A DNA stretch of 15,648 bases from Oscillospiraceae bacterium (GCA_015068545.1 SVKH01000020.1:1-15648), one strand, 5' to 3'; shown: positions 1 through 7,634, numbered from the stretch's first letter. The notes: generated by a model from the sequence alone, not told the origin. Numbers and translations are program-made.

Positions 1-1
1 T

Positions 2-868
2 TCGGTTCAGCTTGGATATATGACTGTACCGGATGGAGTTCTTATCAGCCTTGACAATATCAAAAAGTATCCGCCTGAGAAGATAGTTATTATCACAACA
101 GGCAGTCAGGGTGAGCCTATGAGTGCTCTTACAAGAATGGCATATTCAGACCACAGAAAAGTAGAAATTACCAAGGACGACTTAATCATCATTTCCGCAA
201 CACCAATTCCTGGTAATGAAAAAGCTGTATCTGAAGTTATAAACGAGCTGTTTAAAATAGGTGCAGAAGTTATTTACAAATCCCTTTTGGATGTTCACGT
301 ATCCGGCCACGCATGTCAGGAAGAACTGAAAATGATACTGGCTCTTACCAAGCCAAAGTACTTCATTCCGGTTCACGGTGAGCACAGACACCTTATGCTA
401 CATGCCAAACTGGCAGAAAAAATGGGCGTTGAGAAGGCTTTTGTCCTTCAAAACGGAAGCACCTTGGAAATAGGCCATAAAGGTGCGGAAGTTACCGGTC
501 TTGTAGCTGCCGACAAGGTTTTGGTAGACGGTCTTGGAGTAGGAGATGTTGGCAACATTGTCCTTCGCGACCGTAAGCTTTTGGCACAGGACGGCTTGAT
601 TATAGTGGTTGTCACCATTTCCTCTGAGGATGGACGTATTGTGACCGGCCCTGATATTATATCAAGAGGCTTCGTCTATGTTCGTGAATCAGAAGATTTA
701 ATGCAAAATATAAAAGATGTTGCAAGGGAGGCTATCGAAACCGCAAATCGCGGCAGAATGTGCGACTGGTCAACTATCAAAAACTCTCTTAAAAACGGCA
801 TTTACCAATACATCTATTCTCAGACAAAGAGAAGTCCGATGATAATGCCGATTATTATGGAAGTTTAA
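2..868 (+). CDS. rnj: Ribonuclease J, C-terminal part (5' end outside window)
   Basis: The frame is open from the window edge, so the gene is 5'-truncated; 288 residues remain of a family usually near 555. RNase J is a cytoplasmic metallo-beta-lactamase/beta-CASP nuclease with 5'-3' exonuclease and endonuclease activity in RNA maturation and decay. What remains covers the later beta-CASP motifs, the end of the catalytic fold and the C-terminal domain. Visible are TTGSQGEP (about residues 32-39 of the visible part), HVSGHA (99-104, a beta-CASP histidine motif) and PVHGEHRH (123-130, metal-site histidine region). The rest, with SRGFVYVRESEDLM, matches the family C-terminal domain. The first in-frame ATG at 20 is internal to the fold and is not the real start. 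The Na/Pi transporter follows after 52 bases with no terminator between, so co-transcription is possible. Whether it is the J1 or J2 paralogue cannot be told. Confidence 0.95.
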   Translation, partial: SVQLGYMTVPDGVLISLDNIKKYPPEKIVIITTGSQGEPMSALTRMAYSDHRKVEITKDDLIIISATPIPGNEKAVSEVINELFKIGAEVIYKSLLDVHVSGHACQEELKMILALTKPKYFIPVHGEHRHLMLHAKLAEKMGVEKAFVLQNGSTLEIGHKGAEVTGLVAADKVLVDGLGVGDVGNIVLRDRKLLAQDGLIIVVVTISSEDGRIVTGPDIISRGFVYVRESEDLMQNIKDVAREAIETANRGRMCDWSTIKNSLKNGIYQYIYSQTKRSPMIMPIIMEV

Positions 869-920
869 AAACACAAAAAAATTTCTTAACTTACAAAGGA
901 CAAAAAAGGAGGAAAGTGAA

Positions 921-2693
921 ATGGATTTTTTTTCGGTGTTAAGTTTAATCGGAGGTTTGGCTCTATTCCTTTATGGAATGGACGTAATGGGCGACGGTCT
1001 TAAAAAGTTGTCGGGCAGTAAGCTCGAAATGATTCTGGCAAAGCTCACATCTAATAGAATCAAAGGCTTTTTACTTGGCTTTGTTGTAACTGCAATCATC
1101 CAATCATCCTCAGCAACCACAGTGATGCTGGTTGGTTTTGTAAACTCAGGTCTTATGACTTTGGGCCAAACTATCAGTACCATAATGGGTGCAAATATAG
1201 GCACAACGGTAACGTCATGGCTACTTAGCTTATCATCACTTTCCGGCGAAAGCTTTATTATAAAAATTCTGAAACCTTCGTCTTTTACACCAATCCTTGC
1301 AATTATAGGCGTTATCCTGCAAATGGCAAGCAAAAAGGATAAGCACAAATATATAGGACTTATTCTTATAGGTTTCAGCGTGCTAATCTTTGGTATGGAT
1401 GCCATGAGTGACGCCGTAAGCGGTCTTAAGGATAGCCCTACATTCGCCAGAATTCTTATCATGTTCCAAAACCCTATCATGGGTATCCTAACAGGTACAA
1501 TCCTTACTGCAATTATCCAGTCATCATCAGCATCTGTTGGTATTTTGCAGGCACTTTCCATGACAGGTACTATTTCCTTTAGTACTGCCTTCCCTATTAT
1601 ACTGGGACAAAATATAGGTACTACAATCACTCCTATCCTGTCTTCGATTTCCGGTAATATCGCATCAAAGCGAGTGGCATTTTCATGTCTTTCTATTAAA
1701 ATGATAGGCGTGGCTGTTGTGACAGTTGCATTCTATGCACTAAATGCGGTATTTAATTTTGCCATTATGAATGACATAGTAAATCCAGGTTATATTGCTA
1801 TTGTGCATACAGTATTCAATATAGTTTCAACCGTAATTCTGATGCCGTTCTGCTCGTGGATTGAAAAGCTTGCCATCAAGACGATTAAATCAAAAAATGA
1901 AGAAAACAAAAGCAATGCATTCGATATTCTGGATGAAAGATTCCTTACTATTCCAAGCTTTGCTGTGGAAAAATCTCGCGAACTTGTATGCAGCATGGCA
2001 GAAATCTCTCGTGATGCGTTTGTATCTTCCATAGAGATGCTTACAAACCATAACGAAAAAACCGAAGCCTTTGTATCAGGTAGCGAAGCTACTGTGGATA
2101 CCTACGAAGATAAATTGGGAGCTTACCTTGTAAGACTTGCCGGACACGACCTTTCGGAAAAGGACAGTAAAGAGGTAACGGAGCTTCTTCATATCATAGG
2201 CGACTTTGAAAGAATTTCCGACCACGCAGTAAACATGGTGGAAGTTTCAAATGAAATGAATGATAAAAAGGTGGAATTTTCACCGGAGGCAAAGAAGGAA
2301 GTTAAGGTCATCACCGATGCTGTTTGTGAAATACTTATAATGACCACAAAGGCATTTTTGGAAAAAGACTATGAGCTTGCCAAAAAGGTAGAGCCACTAG
2401 AGCAACGCATAGATAAATTAAAGCGCAGAATCAAAAATAATCACATCAAGCGTCTTGGCGAAGGCGTATGTACAGTTGAGCTTGGCTTCATACTTTCCGA
2501 CCTTTTGACAAACTGTGCCAGAGTTTCGGACCACTGCTCAAATATAGCAGTATCACTTCTTGAAGTAGAAAGCAATTCCTTTGAAGCTCACGAATATCTA
2601 AACCACGTTAAATACGATGGCGAAAACGACTTCTTCGAGCATTACGCAGAGTATAAGAAGAAATACTCAATCAAAAAAGAAGAAACTAAATAA
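921..2693 (+). CDS. Na+/phosphate cotransporter with PhoU-like domain
   Basis: A 590-residue inner-membrane protein of the NptA/PNaS (SLC34-like) family that imports phosphate with sodium. The membrane half (about 1-320) holds the diagnostic inverted repeat: QSSSA at 61-65 with GANIGTT at 90-96, and again QSSSA at 200-204 with GQNIGTT at 229-235. Residues about 350-560 form a helical cytoplasmic PhoU-like domain with two related halves, each with an ERISDH or ARVSDH type motif; these are known to bind metal clusters in PhoU proteins. The length is usual for fused transporter-PhoU proteins. AAGGAGG at 906-912 fixes the ATG. The gene ends at a strong terminator. Transport of phosphate is inferred from the family; some members are suspected to move other anions. 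Confidence 0.93.
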   Translation: MDFFSVLSLIGGLALFLYGMDVMGDGLKKLSGSKLEMILAKLTSNRIKGFLLGFVVTAIIQSSSATTVMLVGFVNSGLMTLGQTISTIMGANIGTTVTSWLLSLSSLSGESFIIKILKPSSFTPILAIIGVILQMASKKDKHKYIGLILIGFSVLIFGMDAMSDAVSGLKDSPTFARILIMFQNPIMGILTGTILTAIIQSSSASVGILQALSMTGTISFSTAFPIILGQNIGTTITPILSSISGNIASKRVAFSCLSIKMIGVAVVTVAFYALNAVFNFAIMNDIVNPGYIAIVHTVFNIVSTVILMPFCSWIEKLAIKTIKSKNEENKSNAFDILDERFLTIPSFAVEKSRELVCSMAEISRDAFVSSIEMLTNHNEKTEAFVSGSEATVDTYEDKLGAYLVRLAGHDLSEKDSKEVTELLHIIGDFERISDHAVNMVEVSNEMNDKKVEFSPEAKKEVKVITDAVCEILIMTTKAFLEKDYELAKKVEPLEQRIDKLKRRIKNNHIKRLGEGVCTVELGFILSDLLTNCARVSDHCSNIAVSLLEVESNSFEAHEYLNHVKYDGENDFFEHYAEYKKKYSIKKEETK

Positions 2694-2700
2694 TAAAATT

Positions 2701-2735
2701 GGCGGTGTAAAAAATTGTTTTTACACCGCCTTTTC
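2701..2735 (+). terminator. Intrinsic terminator after the Na/Pi transporter
   Basis: A perfect 13-bp stem (arms 2701-2713 and 2718-2730, loop ATTG) is followed by TTTT. It starts 7 bases after the transporter stop codon. The reverse strand also has a T-rich tract after the stem, so it may also stop the leftward transcript of the small membrane protein. Confidence 0.93.
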
Positions 2736-2840
2736 AGTGGATAGAAAAATCGATTCAGACTGGGCAAATCAAGCCAGAGCATTAGCTTCTCCTCTACCCG
2801 ATATTGCCACAGTTCTTACTAATTTTCTCTTTTACTTTCT

Positions 2841-3125
2841 TTAAATATCACCATGTAGGTTTTCACAGGATATATGTATCTGCGGAAAATCATGTGCAAG
2901 TTTATGTACTATCTGCATACATTCGCTATTTCTTCCGGTGCAAAAGAGATGGATTTCGCTATCAGGATTCTTTCTTATTAAATCCCTTATAGCTATTTCG
3001 ACAGTTTCTGTATCATCAATCTTCTCATAAAGACTATGAGTTTGTTTTTTTATTAAAGCGGAAAAAATTACCACAAAAAATATAGTTAAAAGTGAAAGAA
3101 CCACGGCCGCGCAAAATGGTGTCAC
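2841..3125 (-). CDS. Small one-helix membrane protein, function unknown
   Basis: I do not recognise this gene. From the preferred GTG start it encodes 94 residues: an N-terminal hydrophobic helix (about 5-27) and a soluble tail (about 28-94) with a charged segment (LYEKIDDTETVE) and two cysteines (in HLFCTGRNSEC). The topology suggests a membrane anchor with a cytoplasmic domain of about 65 residues. TAGGAG at 3135-3140 directly abuts an upstream ATG (3134), which leaves no spacer, but lies 9 bases before the in-frame GTG at 3125, so GTG is the more likely start. A good promoter lies upstream on the same strand. The gene stands alone, convergent with the phosphate transporter and divergent from the protease. 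Its own promoter and ribosome binding site argue that it is real. Confidence 0.72.
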   Translation of the reverse strand: MTPFCAAVVLSLLTIFFVVIFSALIKKQTHSLYEKIDDTETVEIAIRDLIRKNPDSEIHLFCTGRNSECMQIVHKLAHDFPQIHISCENLHGDI

Positions 3126-3158
3126 ACCTATCATCTCCTAAAAAAACACTATTGATAT

Positions 3159-3187
3159 ATAATATGATGAGTTAAAAATTTTGTGAA
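3159..3187 (-). promoter_or_regulatory. Sigma-A promoter for the small membrane protein
   Basis: Reading the minus strand, TTCACA (3187-3182) and TATTAT (3164-3159) are 17 bases apart, each one mismatch from consensus. The expected start of transcription is about 15 bases before the TAGGAG ribosome binding site. Confidence 0.65.
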
Positions 3188-3331
3188 GCCAATAGCATCT
3201 TCATCTGCAAAACATCAATATAATGAACGGTTAATTGAGTATATTTATCAAATTCCTTTAAACGCGGATTAGTCAGCACTTCCTCCCCTGCTCTGTTTTC
3301 TGTTTTTGTCAGTAACCCGCGGTAAAATCAA

Positions 3332-3360
3332 TTGACTGTTTTCTTCCGCTATGATATAAT
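3332..3360 (+). promoter_or_regulatory. Sigma-A promoter of the S8 protease
   Basis: TTGACT (3332-3337), a 17-base spacer and TATAAT (3355-3360), with TG at 3352-3353 giving an extended -10. It lies 25 bases before the ATG, so the leader is very short and holds just the GGAGGG site (3374-3379). Confidence 0.85.
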
Positions 3361-3385
3361 AAGATAGTTGAATGGAGGGATTTTT

Positions 3386-4780
3386 ATGAATTTAAAAAAG
3401 TTTTTTTTATCAATCATATTACTGTCTCTAATCGGTATTACTGCCTCTGCGGAGCATCAAGGCTACATAGTCAAATTCAAAACTCTCCCCCACACCTTCG
3501 ACTCATCCCGTTTTGAAGAGATTCACGCTCCTTCAAAAATCTATGCAGTTGACAGCATGGATGTATTAAATGGATATGACGAGCATATAGATTATGTAGA
3601 GGAAAATACCGTAGTTAAGCTAGATCCTCCGGAAGATTCTGTTAATCTGATGACCCTTCCCGATGACGACCAATACCCTACCCAATGGTGGCTTCAGATG
3701 ATAAATGCCGACTATGCTTGGCAACACGAATCCTACGGAAATGATGTCAGGGTTGCGGTAATAGACTCCGGATGCTATCCTCACAGCGACCTTGACGGTA
3801 ACATTCTGACCGGATGGAATTTCCTTACCTCAAATACTGATGTAACCGATAACATAGGTCACGGCTCACACGTTTGCGGAATTATAGCCTCAAGTATCAA
3901 TTCCTCAGGAGTTGTAGGTGTTGCACCAAAGGCAAAAATTGTGCCACTAAAATGCTTTGACAACAACTACACCACAACTTTAAAAATATTGGAAAAAGCA
4001 ATATACGCTGCCGTAGATGACTACGGTTGCAAGGTTATAAACATGAGCTGGGGTAACGCCTCAATATCTAAAGATTTTAAGCTTGCCATTGACTATGCAG
4101 CGGAAAAGGATGTACTTTTAGTGGCCTCAGTTGGCAACAGCGGTACTACCTCTAAGTTCTACCCAGCCGCATTGGAAAATGTAATCGGAGTAGGCTCTGT
4201 TGATATTAACAAGAATAAATCCAGTTTTTCGCAGTATAACACATCTGTTAATATAGTGGCACCGGGTAATTCAATTCTGAGCACATCAAATACCGGTAGC
4301 TATGTAAAGAAAAACGGCACATCTATGGCAGCTCCACACATTTGCGGTATGGCAGCCTTGGCATTTTCCATAGAACCTGCACTTACTCCCTACGGATTTA
4401 CTCAGCTTCTTTATGATACAGCTGAAGATTTAGGCACAGAGGGCTACGATACATACTACGGCTACGGTCTTGCCGACACAAAAGCGTTGGTGGATGAGCT
4501 TATGAAAACCATTCCTTGCTATGTATCACCAATAAACGAAGATGCAGATAGAAATTATGTTCTTATAAAAAATAATACCTCTTCGGTTTTATCCGGGCAA
4601 AGTCTTTTTGCAAAATTCACTTCGGATAAGTATGACAGCATTGCTTCCACCGACATAAAATTATTGCCGGGAAAAAGTGCAATATTAAAATCACCTGATG
4701 GAAACTATAACAATCATTTCCTATGGTCTGGTATTTCAAAGTTAAAACCTCTTGCACAAAAACGTGAAAGACTAAATTAG
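3386..4780 (+). CDS. Secreted subtilisin-like serine protease (S8 family)
   Basis: A 464-residue exported peptidase. Residues 1-22 are a Sec signal peptide ending near TASA; about 25-82 look like an I9-type inhibitory propeptide (GYIVKFK opening, DYVEENTVVKL close). The catalytic domain runs from about 105 to 375, with Asp127 in VAVIDSG, His159 in GHGSHVCG, the oxyanion Asn251 in SVGNSG and Ser313 in NGTSMAAPH, so the triad is complete. The last 85 residues or so form a small extra beta-rich region without a recognised anchor, so it is probably released or loosely cell-bound. GGAGGG at 3374-3379 selects ATG 3386 over an in-frame TTG at 3368. Two secreted or exported proteins follow. The substrate is unknown; processing of surface proteins such as the abundant neighbour is a possibility, not shown. 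Confidence 0.95.
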   Translation: MNLKKFFLSIILLSLIGITASAEHQGYIVKFKTLPHTFDSSRFEEIHAPSKIYAVDSMDVLNGYDEHIDYVEENTVVKLDPPEDSVNLMTLPDDDQYPTQWWLQMINADYAWQHESYGNDVRVAVIDSGCYPHSDLDGNILTGWNFLTSNTDVTDNIGHGSHVCGIIASSINSSGVVGVAPKAKIVPLKCFDNNYTTTLKILEKAIYAAVDDYGCKVINMSWGNASISKDFKLAIDYAAEKDVLLVASVGNSGTTSKFYPAALENVIGVGSVDINKNKSSFSQYNTSVNIVAPGNSILSTSNTGSYVKKNGTSMAAPHICGMAALAFSIEPALTPYGFTQLLYDTAEDLGTEGYDTYYGYGLADTKALVDELMKTIPCYVSPINEDADRNYVLIKNNTSSVLSGQSLFAKFTSDKYDSIASTDIKLLPGKSAILKSPDGNYNNHFLWSGISKLKPLAQKRERLN

Positions 4781-4797
4781 TCTAAAAACTGAAAAGC

Positions 4798-4844
4798 TTC
4801 CTATTTATATATAATATTACGGTGTTATATCGATAAATAAGGAA
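4798..4844. other. Long AT-rich hairpin downstream of the protease
   Basis: TTCCTATTTAT (4798-4808) pairs with ATAAATAAGGAA (4833-4844, one bulged A), and the inner ATATAA (4809-4814) pairs with TTATAT (4825-4830) around a 10-base loop. There is no T-run after it, so it is not a standard terminator. It may stabilise or end the protease mRNA. The rest of 4781-4996 is AT-rich DNA with nothing else recognisable. Confidence 0.45.
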
Positions 4845-4996
4845 ATAACTGTACAAATAAAGCAATTACACATATTAAATCAAAACAAATCAATCCTTTA
4901 CATAGAGGAAGTAGTTCTATTTATAACTTATACATAAATATTAATGAATTTAGCCAAAAAATTCCGTTAAATTGTAAAAAAATAACATAAAATGTA

Positions 4997-5025
4997 TTGA
5001 CAAACACAGGCTATTGATGTATAAT
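4997..5025 (+). promoter_or_regulatory. Perfect consensus sigma-A promoter of the abundant secreted protein
   Basis: TTGACA (4997-5002), exactly 17 bases, then TATAAT (5020-5025), a full match to consensus at both boxes and in spacing. The DNA upstream of -35 (4940-4996) is very A/T-rich with A-tracts, like an UP element. Transcription should start near 5032, giving a leader of about 27 bases carrying TAGGAGG. Confidence 0.92.
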
Positions 5026-5058
5026 ATGGGCATAATAGAATTTTTAGGAGGACTTACA

Positions 5059-6450
5059 ATGAAAAAAAGTGCAACAAACAAAATCATTGTGTCATTACTT
5101 GCTGCAGCTACAATGGCTGGCACAGTAGCTTCTGCTGCTTGGGAATTCAGCGGTTATGATACAACAAACCCACCTGTATATGGCAAGATTTATAATGAAA
5201 AAATCAATGGCTCATATACAAGCAAAACAAAGGTAGACGTTCTTGATCCTAAGTACGTTGAATGGAAGTCAGAAGGCTTCGAACTTGAATATCCTCATGC
5301 TGGATATGAAAGACTTTTCCTTGAAGGAAATGCTCAACAAATCACAAGATACAATGGACAACTTCCACAATGGACAACAAGATTCCAAGACTTCATGTGG
5401 GAAGTAGCTGAGCCACACAGAATTTATCAACGTCAACAAACTTACGTTCCTGGCTTTGGCTGGAACTGGGATTTTGGCAATGAAAAGTTCGGTATCGATG
5501 ACAGCACAGTATTCGTTCCAACAACAAGATTCGCTGAAACAGTTGATTCATTCGCTGCTTACGGTGTAGGTCCATTCGACATGAAGGGTAAGGTTATTTC
5601 TGACGAAACAATCGCTCTTTACGAAGAAATCGGCATTAACCCACAACTTTACACAATGGGTTATGTAGCTGGATACCTTGATGTAGCAGGTAACTATGTA
5701 GAATATCCTTGCTTCAAGTTTGGTCCTTTCTATGTAGAACTTGACGAAGAAGGTCAACCAACAAAGCAAATCGTTGCTGGTACATACTTCCACGACGACA
5801 ACCTAAGCGAACTTACTCTAGATGGTCACTACGCAGTATCTGATTTTGATATCGGTCTAAATGCTGGTTATATTGATTCTAAGTACGTAACAGGTCCATC
5901 ATACTATGGTGAAAACGGAACAAAGAACGTAGCTAAGATTTTCACAGATCTTGTTAAGGACGGCTACAATGCTTCTGCATGGGCATGGGATGATGATACA
6001 GTTAGAAACACATGGGCTACAATCACATGGACAGCTCCTCTATTCGAAATGGCTGAACCATACAGATACTTCCAATACATGGTAGTTAACGGTGTTGTTT
6101 TTGACGGCAGAAACGATCTTCCAAGAGTATTCAGATACACAGGCGGTAAGGCTTCTCCAAAGGTTGAATGGAAGTTCCACTGGACAGAAGCTGATGCTCC
6201 ATACAATGTAATCGAATTCAAGTACGTTGATGGCAAGCTTGCATTTGACGTAGAAGGCAAGCCAATCTACAGAATTCCAACAGGCGAATTTGGTAATGTA
6301 TACTTCAAGACAACTGCTACAGAAATCCAACTTTGGGTTAAGGATAGCAGAGGCGGAGACGACATGATCTGGTCTACATCAAGAGTTGATGGTGACTTCA
6401 ATGGTGGATTCCACGGTTTTGCTCCTGCAGCAGGCTACGTTATCGGCTAA
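5059..6450 (+). CDS. Unrecognised secreted protein, predicted very highly expressed
   Basis: I do not recognise the family. The protein has 463 residues: a Sec signal peptide (1-26, cut near VASA/AW) and a mature part of about 437 residues that is acidic, rich in Trp, Tyr and Phe, has one Cys, and has no membrane anchor, LPXTG, SLH or other known wall-binding motif. A motif occurs twice, WEVAEPHRIYQ (from residue 114) and FEMAEPYRYFQ (from 329), and each is followed by a strand-rich stretch ending DEEGQP or DVEGKP, which suggests two related halves. AGGAGG at 5047-5052 fixes ATG 5059; an upstream in-frame start would overlap the -10 box. Codon use is unlike its neighbours: Gln is almost all CAA, Arg nearly all AGA, Thr mostly ACA, Pro CCA/CCT and Lys often AAG. 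A perfect promoter and a private terminator complete the picture of a major exported or surface-layer-like protein. That role is inference. Confidence 0.9.
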   Translation: MKKSATNKIIVSLLAAATMAGTVASAAWEFSGYDTTNPPVYGKIYNEKINGSYTSKTKVDVLDPKYVEWKSEGFELEYPHAGYERLFLEGNAQQITRYNGQLPQWTTRFQDFMWEVAEPHRIYQRQQTYVPGFGWNWDFGNEKFGIDDSTVFVPTTRFAETVDSFAAYGVGPFDMKGKVISDETIALYEEIGINPQLYTMGYVAGYLDVAGNYVEYPCFKFGPFYVELDEEGQPTKQIVAGTYFHDDNLSELTLDGHYAVSDFDIGLNAGYIDSKYVTGPSYYGENGTKNVAKIFTDLVKDGYNASAWAWDDDTVRNTWATITWTAPLFEMAEPYRYFQYMVVNGVVFDGRNDLPRVFRYTGGKASPKVEWKFHWTEADAPYNVIEFKYVDGKLAFDVEGKPIYRIPTGEFGNVYFKTTATEIQLWVKDSRGGDDMIWSTSRVDGDFNGGFHGFAPAAGYVIG

Positions 6451-6463
6451 TATAAGTCTTTAT

Positions 6464-6498
6464 GAGAGGATTAACTTAGTTTAATCCTCTCTATTTTT
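6464..6498 (+). terminator. Intrinsic terminator after the abundant secreted protein
   Basis: GAGAGGATTAA (6464-6474) pairs perfectly with TTAATCCTCTC (6481-6491) around a 6-base loop, followed by TATTTTT. It starts 13 bases past the stop codon and separates this gene from the deacetylase. Confidence 0.9.
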
Positions 6499-6527
6499 GC
6501 TAGTAATCAAATAGACTATTTTATAAC
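6498..6527 (+). promoter_or_regulatory. Possible promoter of the polysaccharide deacetylase
   Basis: TTGCTA (6498-6503), an 18-base spacer and TATAAC (6522-6527) just after the terminator. The -35 is weak and the leader would be only about 10 bases, so this is tentative. Otherwise the deacetylase would depend on readthrough. Confidence 0.35.
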
Positions 6528-6542
6528 ACGGAGATATATAAA

Positions 6543-7331
6543 ATGAGAAATAAACGTCTACTGACACTATTACTTATCCTTTCAACTATAATGTGCAATA
6601 CTGCAGCACAGGCATCTGTTTTACCGTATCACAATATTATACCAATTCAAACTAGTACGCATAGTAATAATGTACTTATTCTTATGTATCATCTTATATC
6701 AGATGTACCAAGTCACTGGAGTGATTTTTGCATATCATCTGCAGAGCTTGAAGCAGACGTTAAGCTTCTTTCAGAGAAAGGATACAGATTCTGCACAGTA
6801 TCTGAACTTGCTACAGTATCTAACGACGAAAAAATCGCAGTAATTACCGTAGATGACGGATATAAGAGCGATTATACAAAGATACTTCCTATTATAAAGA
6901 AGTACAATGCAAAGGCAACATTTTTCGTATTCGGCGGAGCTTTGAATACTCCGGAATATATGTCAAGTGCAGAGCTTTTAGCCCTATCTTCTAACAGCTG
7001 TGTGGAAATAGGAAACCACAGCTACCTTTTGCATGAGAATACTATTCCTCAAATCCGCGCATTGTATGAGGATACGGCAAATGCAGACAGCATCGTGGAG
7101 GATTTTATGAAAAATAAGGCGATTTTAGAATCCATCATAGGCAAGGAAGTAACATCACTTTCCTACCCAAACGGCTTCCATAATAGTGTAGTAGACCAAA
7201 AACTCAAAAATAATGGTGTTGTAACAACGCTTCTTACACAGGAGCGCTACGAGAGTGTAGCTAATGTCAGACAACCTCTTGGTCGCTTCAATCGCGGAAG
7301 AAATACCGTGTTAGCAAATCTAGTAAAATAG
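6543..7331 (+). CDS. Secreted polysaccharide deacetylase (carbohydrate esterase 4)
   Basis: A 262-residue NodB-homology protein with an N-terminal signal peptide (about 1-24). CE4 enzymes are metal-dependent N- or O-deacetylases of peptidoglycan, chitin-like or surface glycans. The domain begins at VLILMYHLIS (44-53). Motif 1 is TVDDGY with Asp104 (catalytic base) and Asp105 (metal). Motif 2 is NHSYLLH with His159 and His164, the spaced variant common in clostridial members. Motif 3 is SYPNG (207-211). KATFFVFG (124-131) is the typical strand after motif 1. GGAG at 6530-6533 supports the start. It follows a terminator and is probably its own unit. Cell-wall modification is the likely role; the exact substrate cannot be read from sequence. 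Confidence 0.92.
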   Translation: MRNKRLLTLLLILSTIMCNTAAQASVLPYHNIIPIQTSTHSNNVLILMYHLISDVPSHWSDFCISSAELEADVKLLSEKGYRFCTVSELATVSNDEKIAVITVDDGYKSDYTKILPIIKKYNAKATFFVFGGALNTPEYMSSAELLALSSNSCVEIGNHSYLLHENTIPQIRALYEDTANADSIVEDFMKNKAILESIIGKEVTSLSYPNGFHNSVVDQKLKNNGVVTTLLTQERYESVANVRQPLGRFNRGRNTVLANLVK

Positions 7332-7344
7332 TATTATAAGAACC

Positions 7345-7425
7345 AAGCGATTTCGCCGCCACCGCTCCTTAAAGTTACAGTAAATTTTATATTATTAAAG
7401 AGTGGTAAGAAGGAGCAGGTCGCTT
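7345..7425. other. Long-range inverted repeat (possible structured RNA)
   Basis: Part of the gene-free stretch 7332-7634. ACCGCTCCTT (7361-7370) pairs with AAGGAGCAGGT (7410-7420, one bulged A), and the outer AAGCG (7345-7349) pairs with CGCTT (7421-7425), enclosing an AT-rich 39-base middle. It lies 13 bases after the deacetylase stop. It could be a 3'UTR structure or part of a small RNA; no T-run follows directly. Confidence 0.4.
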
Positions 7426-7430
7426 TGTTC

Positions 7431-7513
7431 ATGCTCATGTGCAGTATATGGTAAAGCAAAAAATGCACTAGCATTAAATCAGTATTTTTGCTTTATTGGA
7501 AACGCGGATTTCC
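7431..7513 (+). repeat. Dispersed intergenic repeat, copy 1
   Basis: An 83-base segment that aligns with 13127-13206 at about 60 matching positions with a few small gaps. Shared blocks include CATGTGCA, TGCACT, ATTAAATCA, ACGC and TTTCC. In this copy TAAAGCAAAAA (7452-7462) and TTTTTGCTTTA (7485-7495) can pair around a small ATGC/GCAT hairpin, and GGAAA/TTTCC flank CGCGGA. It encodes no convincing protein. The bidirectional terminator follows within 10 bases, and copy 2 also abuts a terminator. Confidence 0.65.
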
Positions 7514-7521
7514 TATATAGT

Positions 7522-7550
7522 AAAAAAGTGTCTTTCGACACTTTTTTGTT
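7522..7550. terminator. Bidirectional intrinsic terminator
   Basis: AAAAAAGTGTC (7522-7532), loop TTTC, GACACTTTTTT (7537-7547): a perfect 11-bp stem with a T-run on each strand. It can stop the deacetylase transcript from the left and the ECF transporter operon, whose last gene ends at 7635, from the right. Confidence 0.88.
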
Positions 7551-7634
7551 ATCTAGTATTAAAATTGTACTGACTTGATTAAACATATTGAGAGCTTTTA
7601 CTTCTCTTTACTTCCATTTCATTTTTTAATCTCT

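Noticed and set aside
971..1630. Long minus-strand open frame of 219 codons
   Set aside because: It lies antisense inside the Na/Pi transporter, which has clear family motifs, and has no ribosome binding site or family resemblance.
3181..3272. Possible third copy of the dispersed repeat (AACGCGGATT shared with copy 1)
   Set aside because: Only a 10-base block and scattered AT-rich matches agree, which is too little to call a copy.
4855..4890. Segment with TAAAGCAA and ATTAAATCA resembling the dispersed repeat
   Set aside because: The match is short and in very AT-rich DNA, so chance is likely.
5393..6330. Several minus-strand open frames in the unknown secreted gene
   Set aside because: They are shadows caused by its strongly biased codon use and overlap each other and the real gene.
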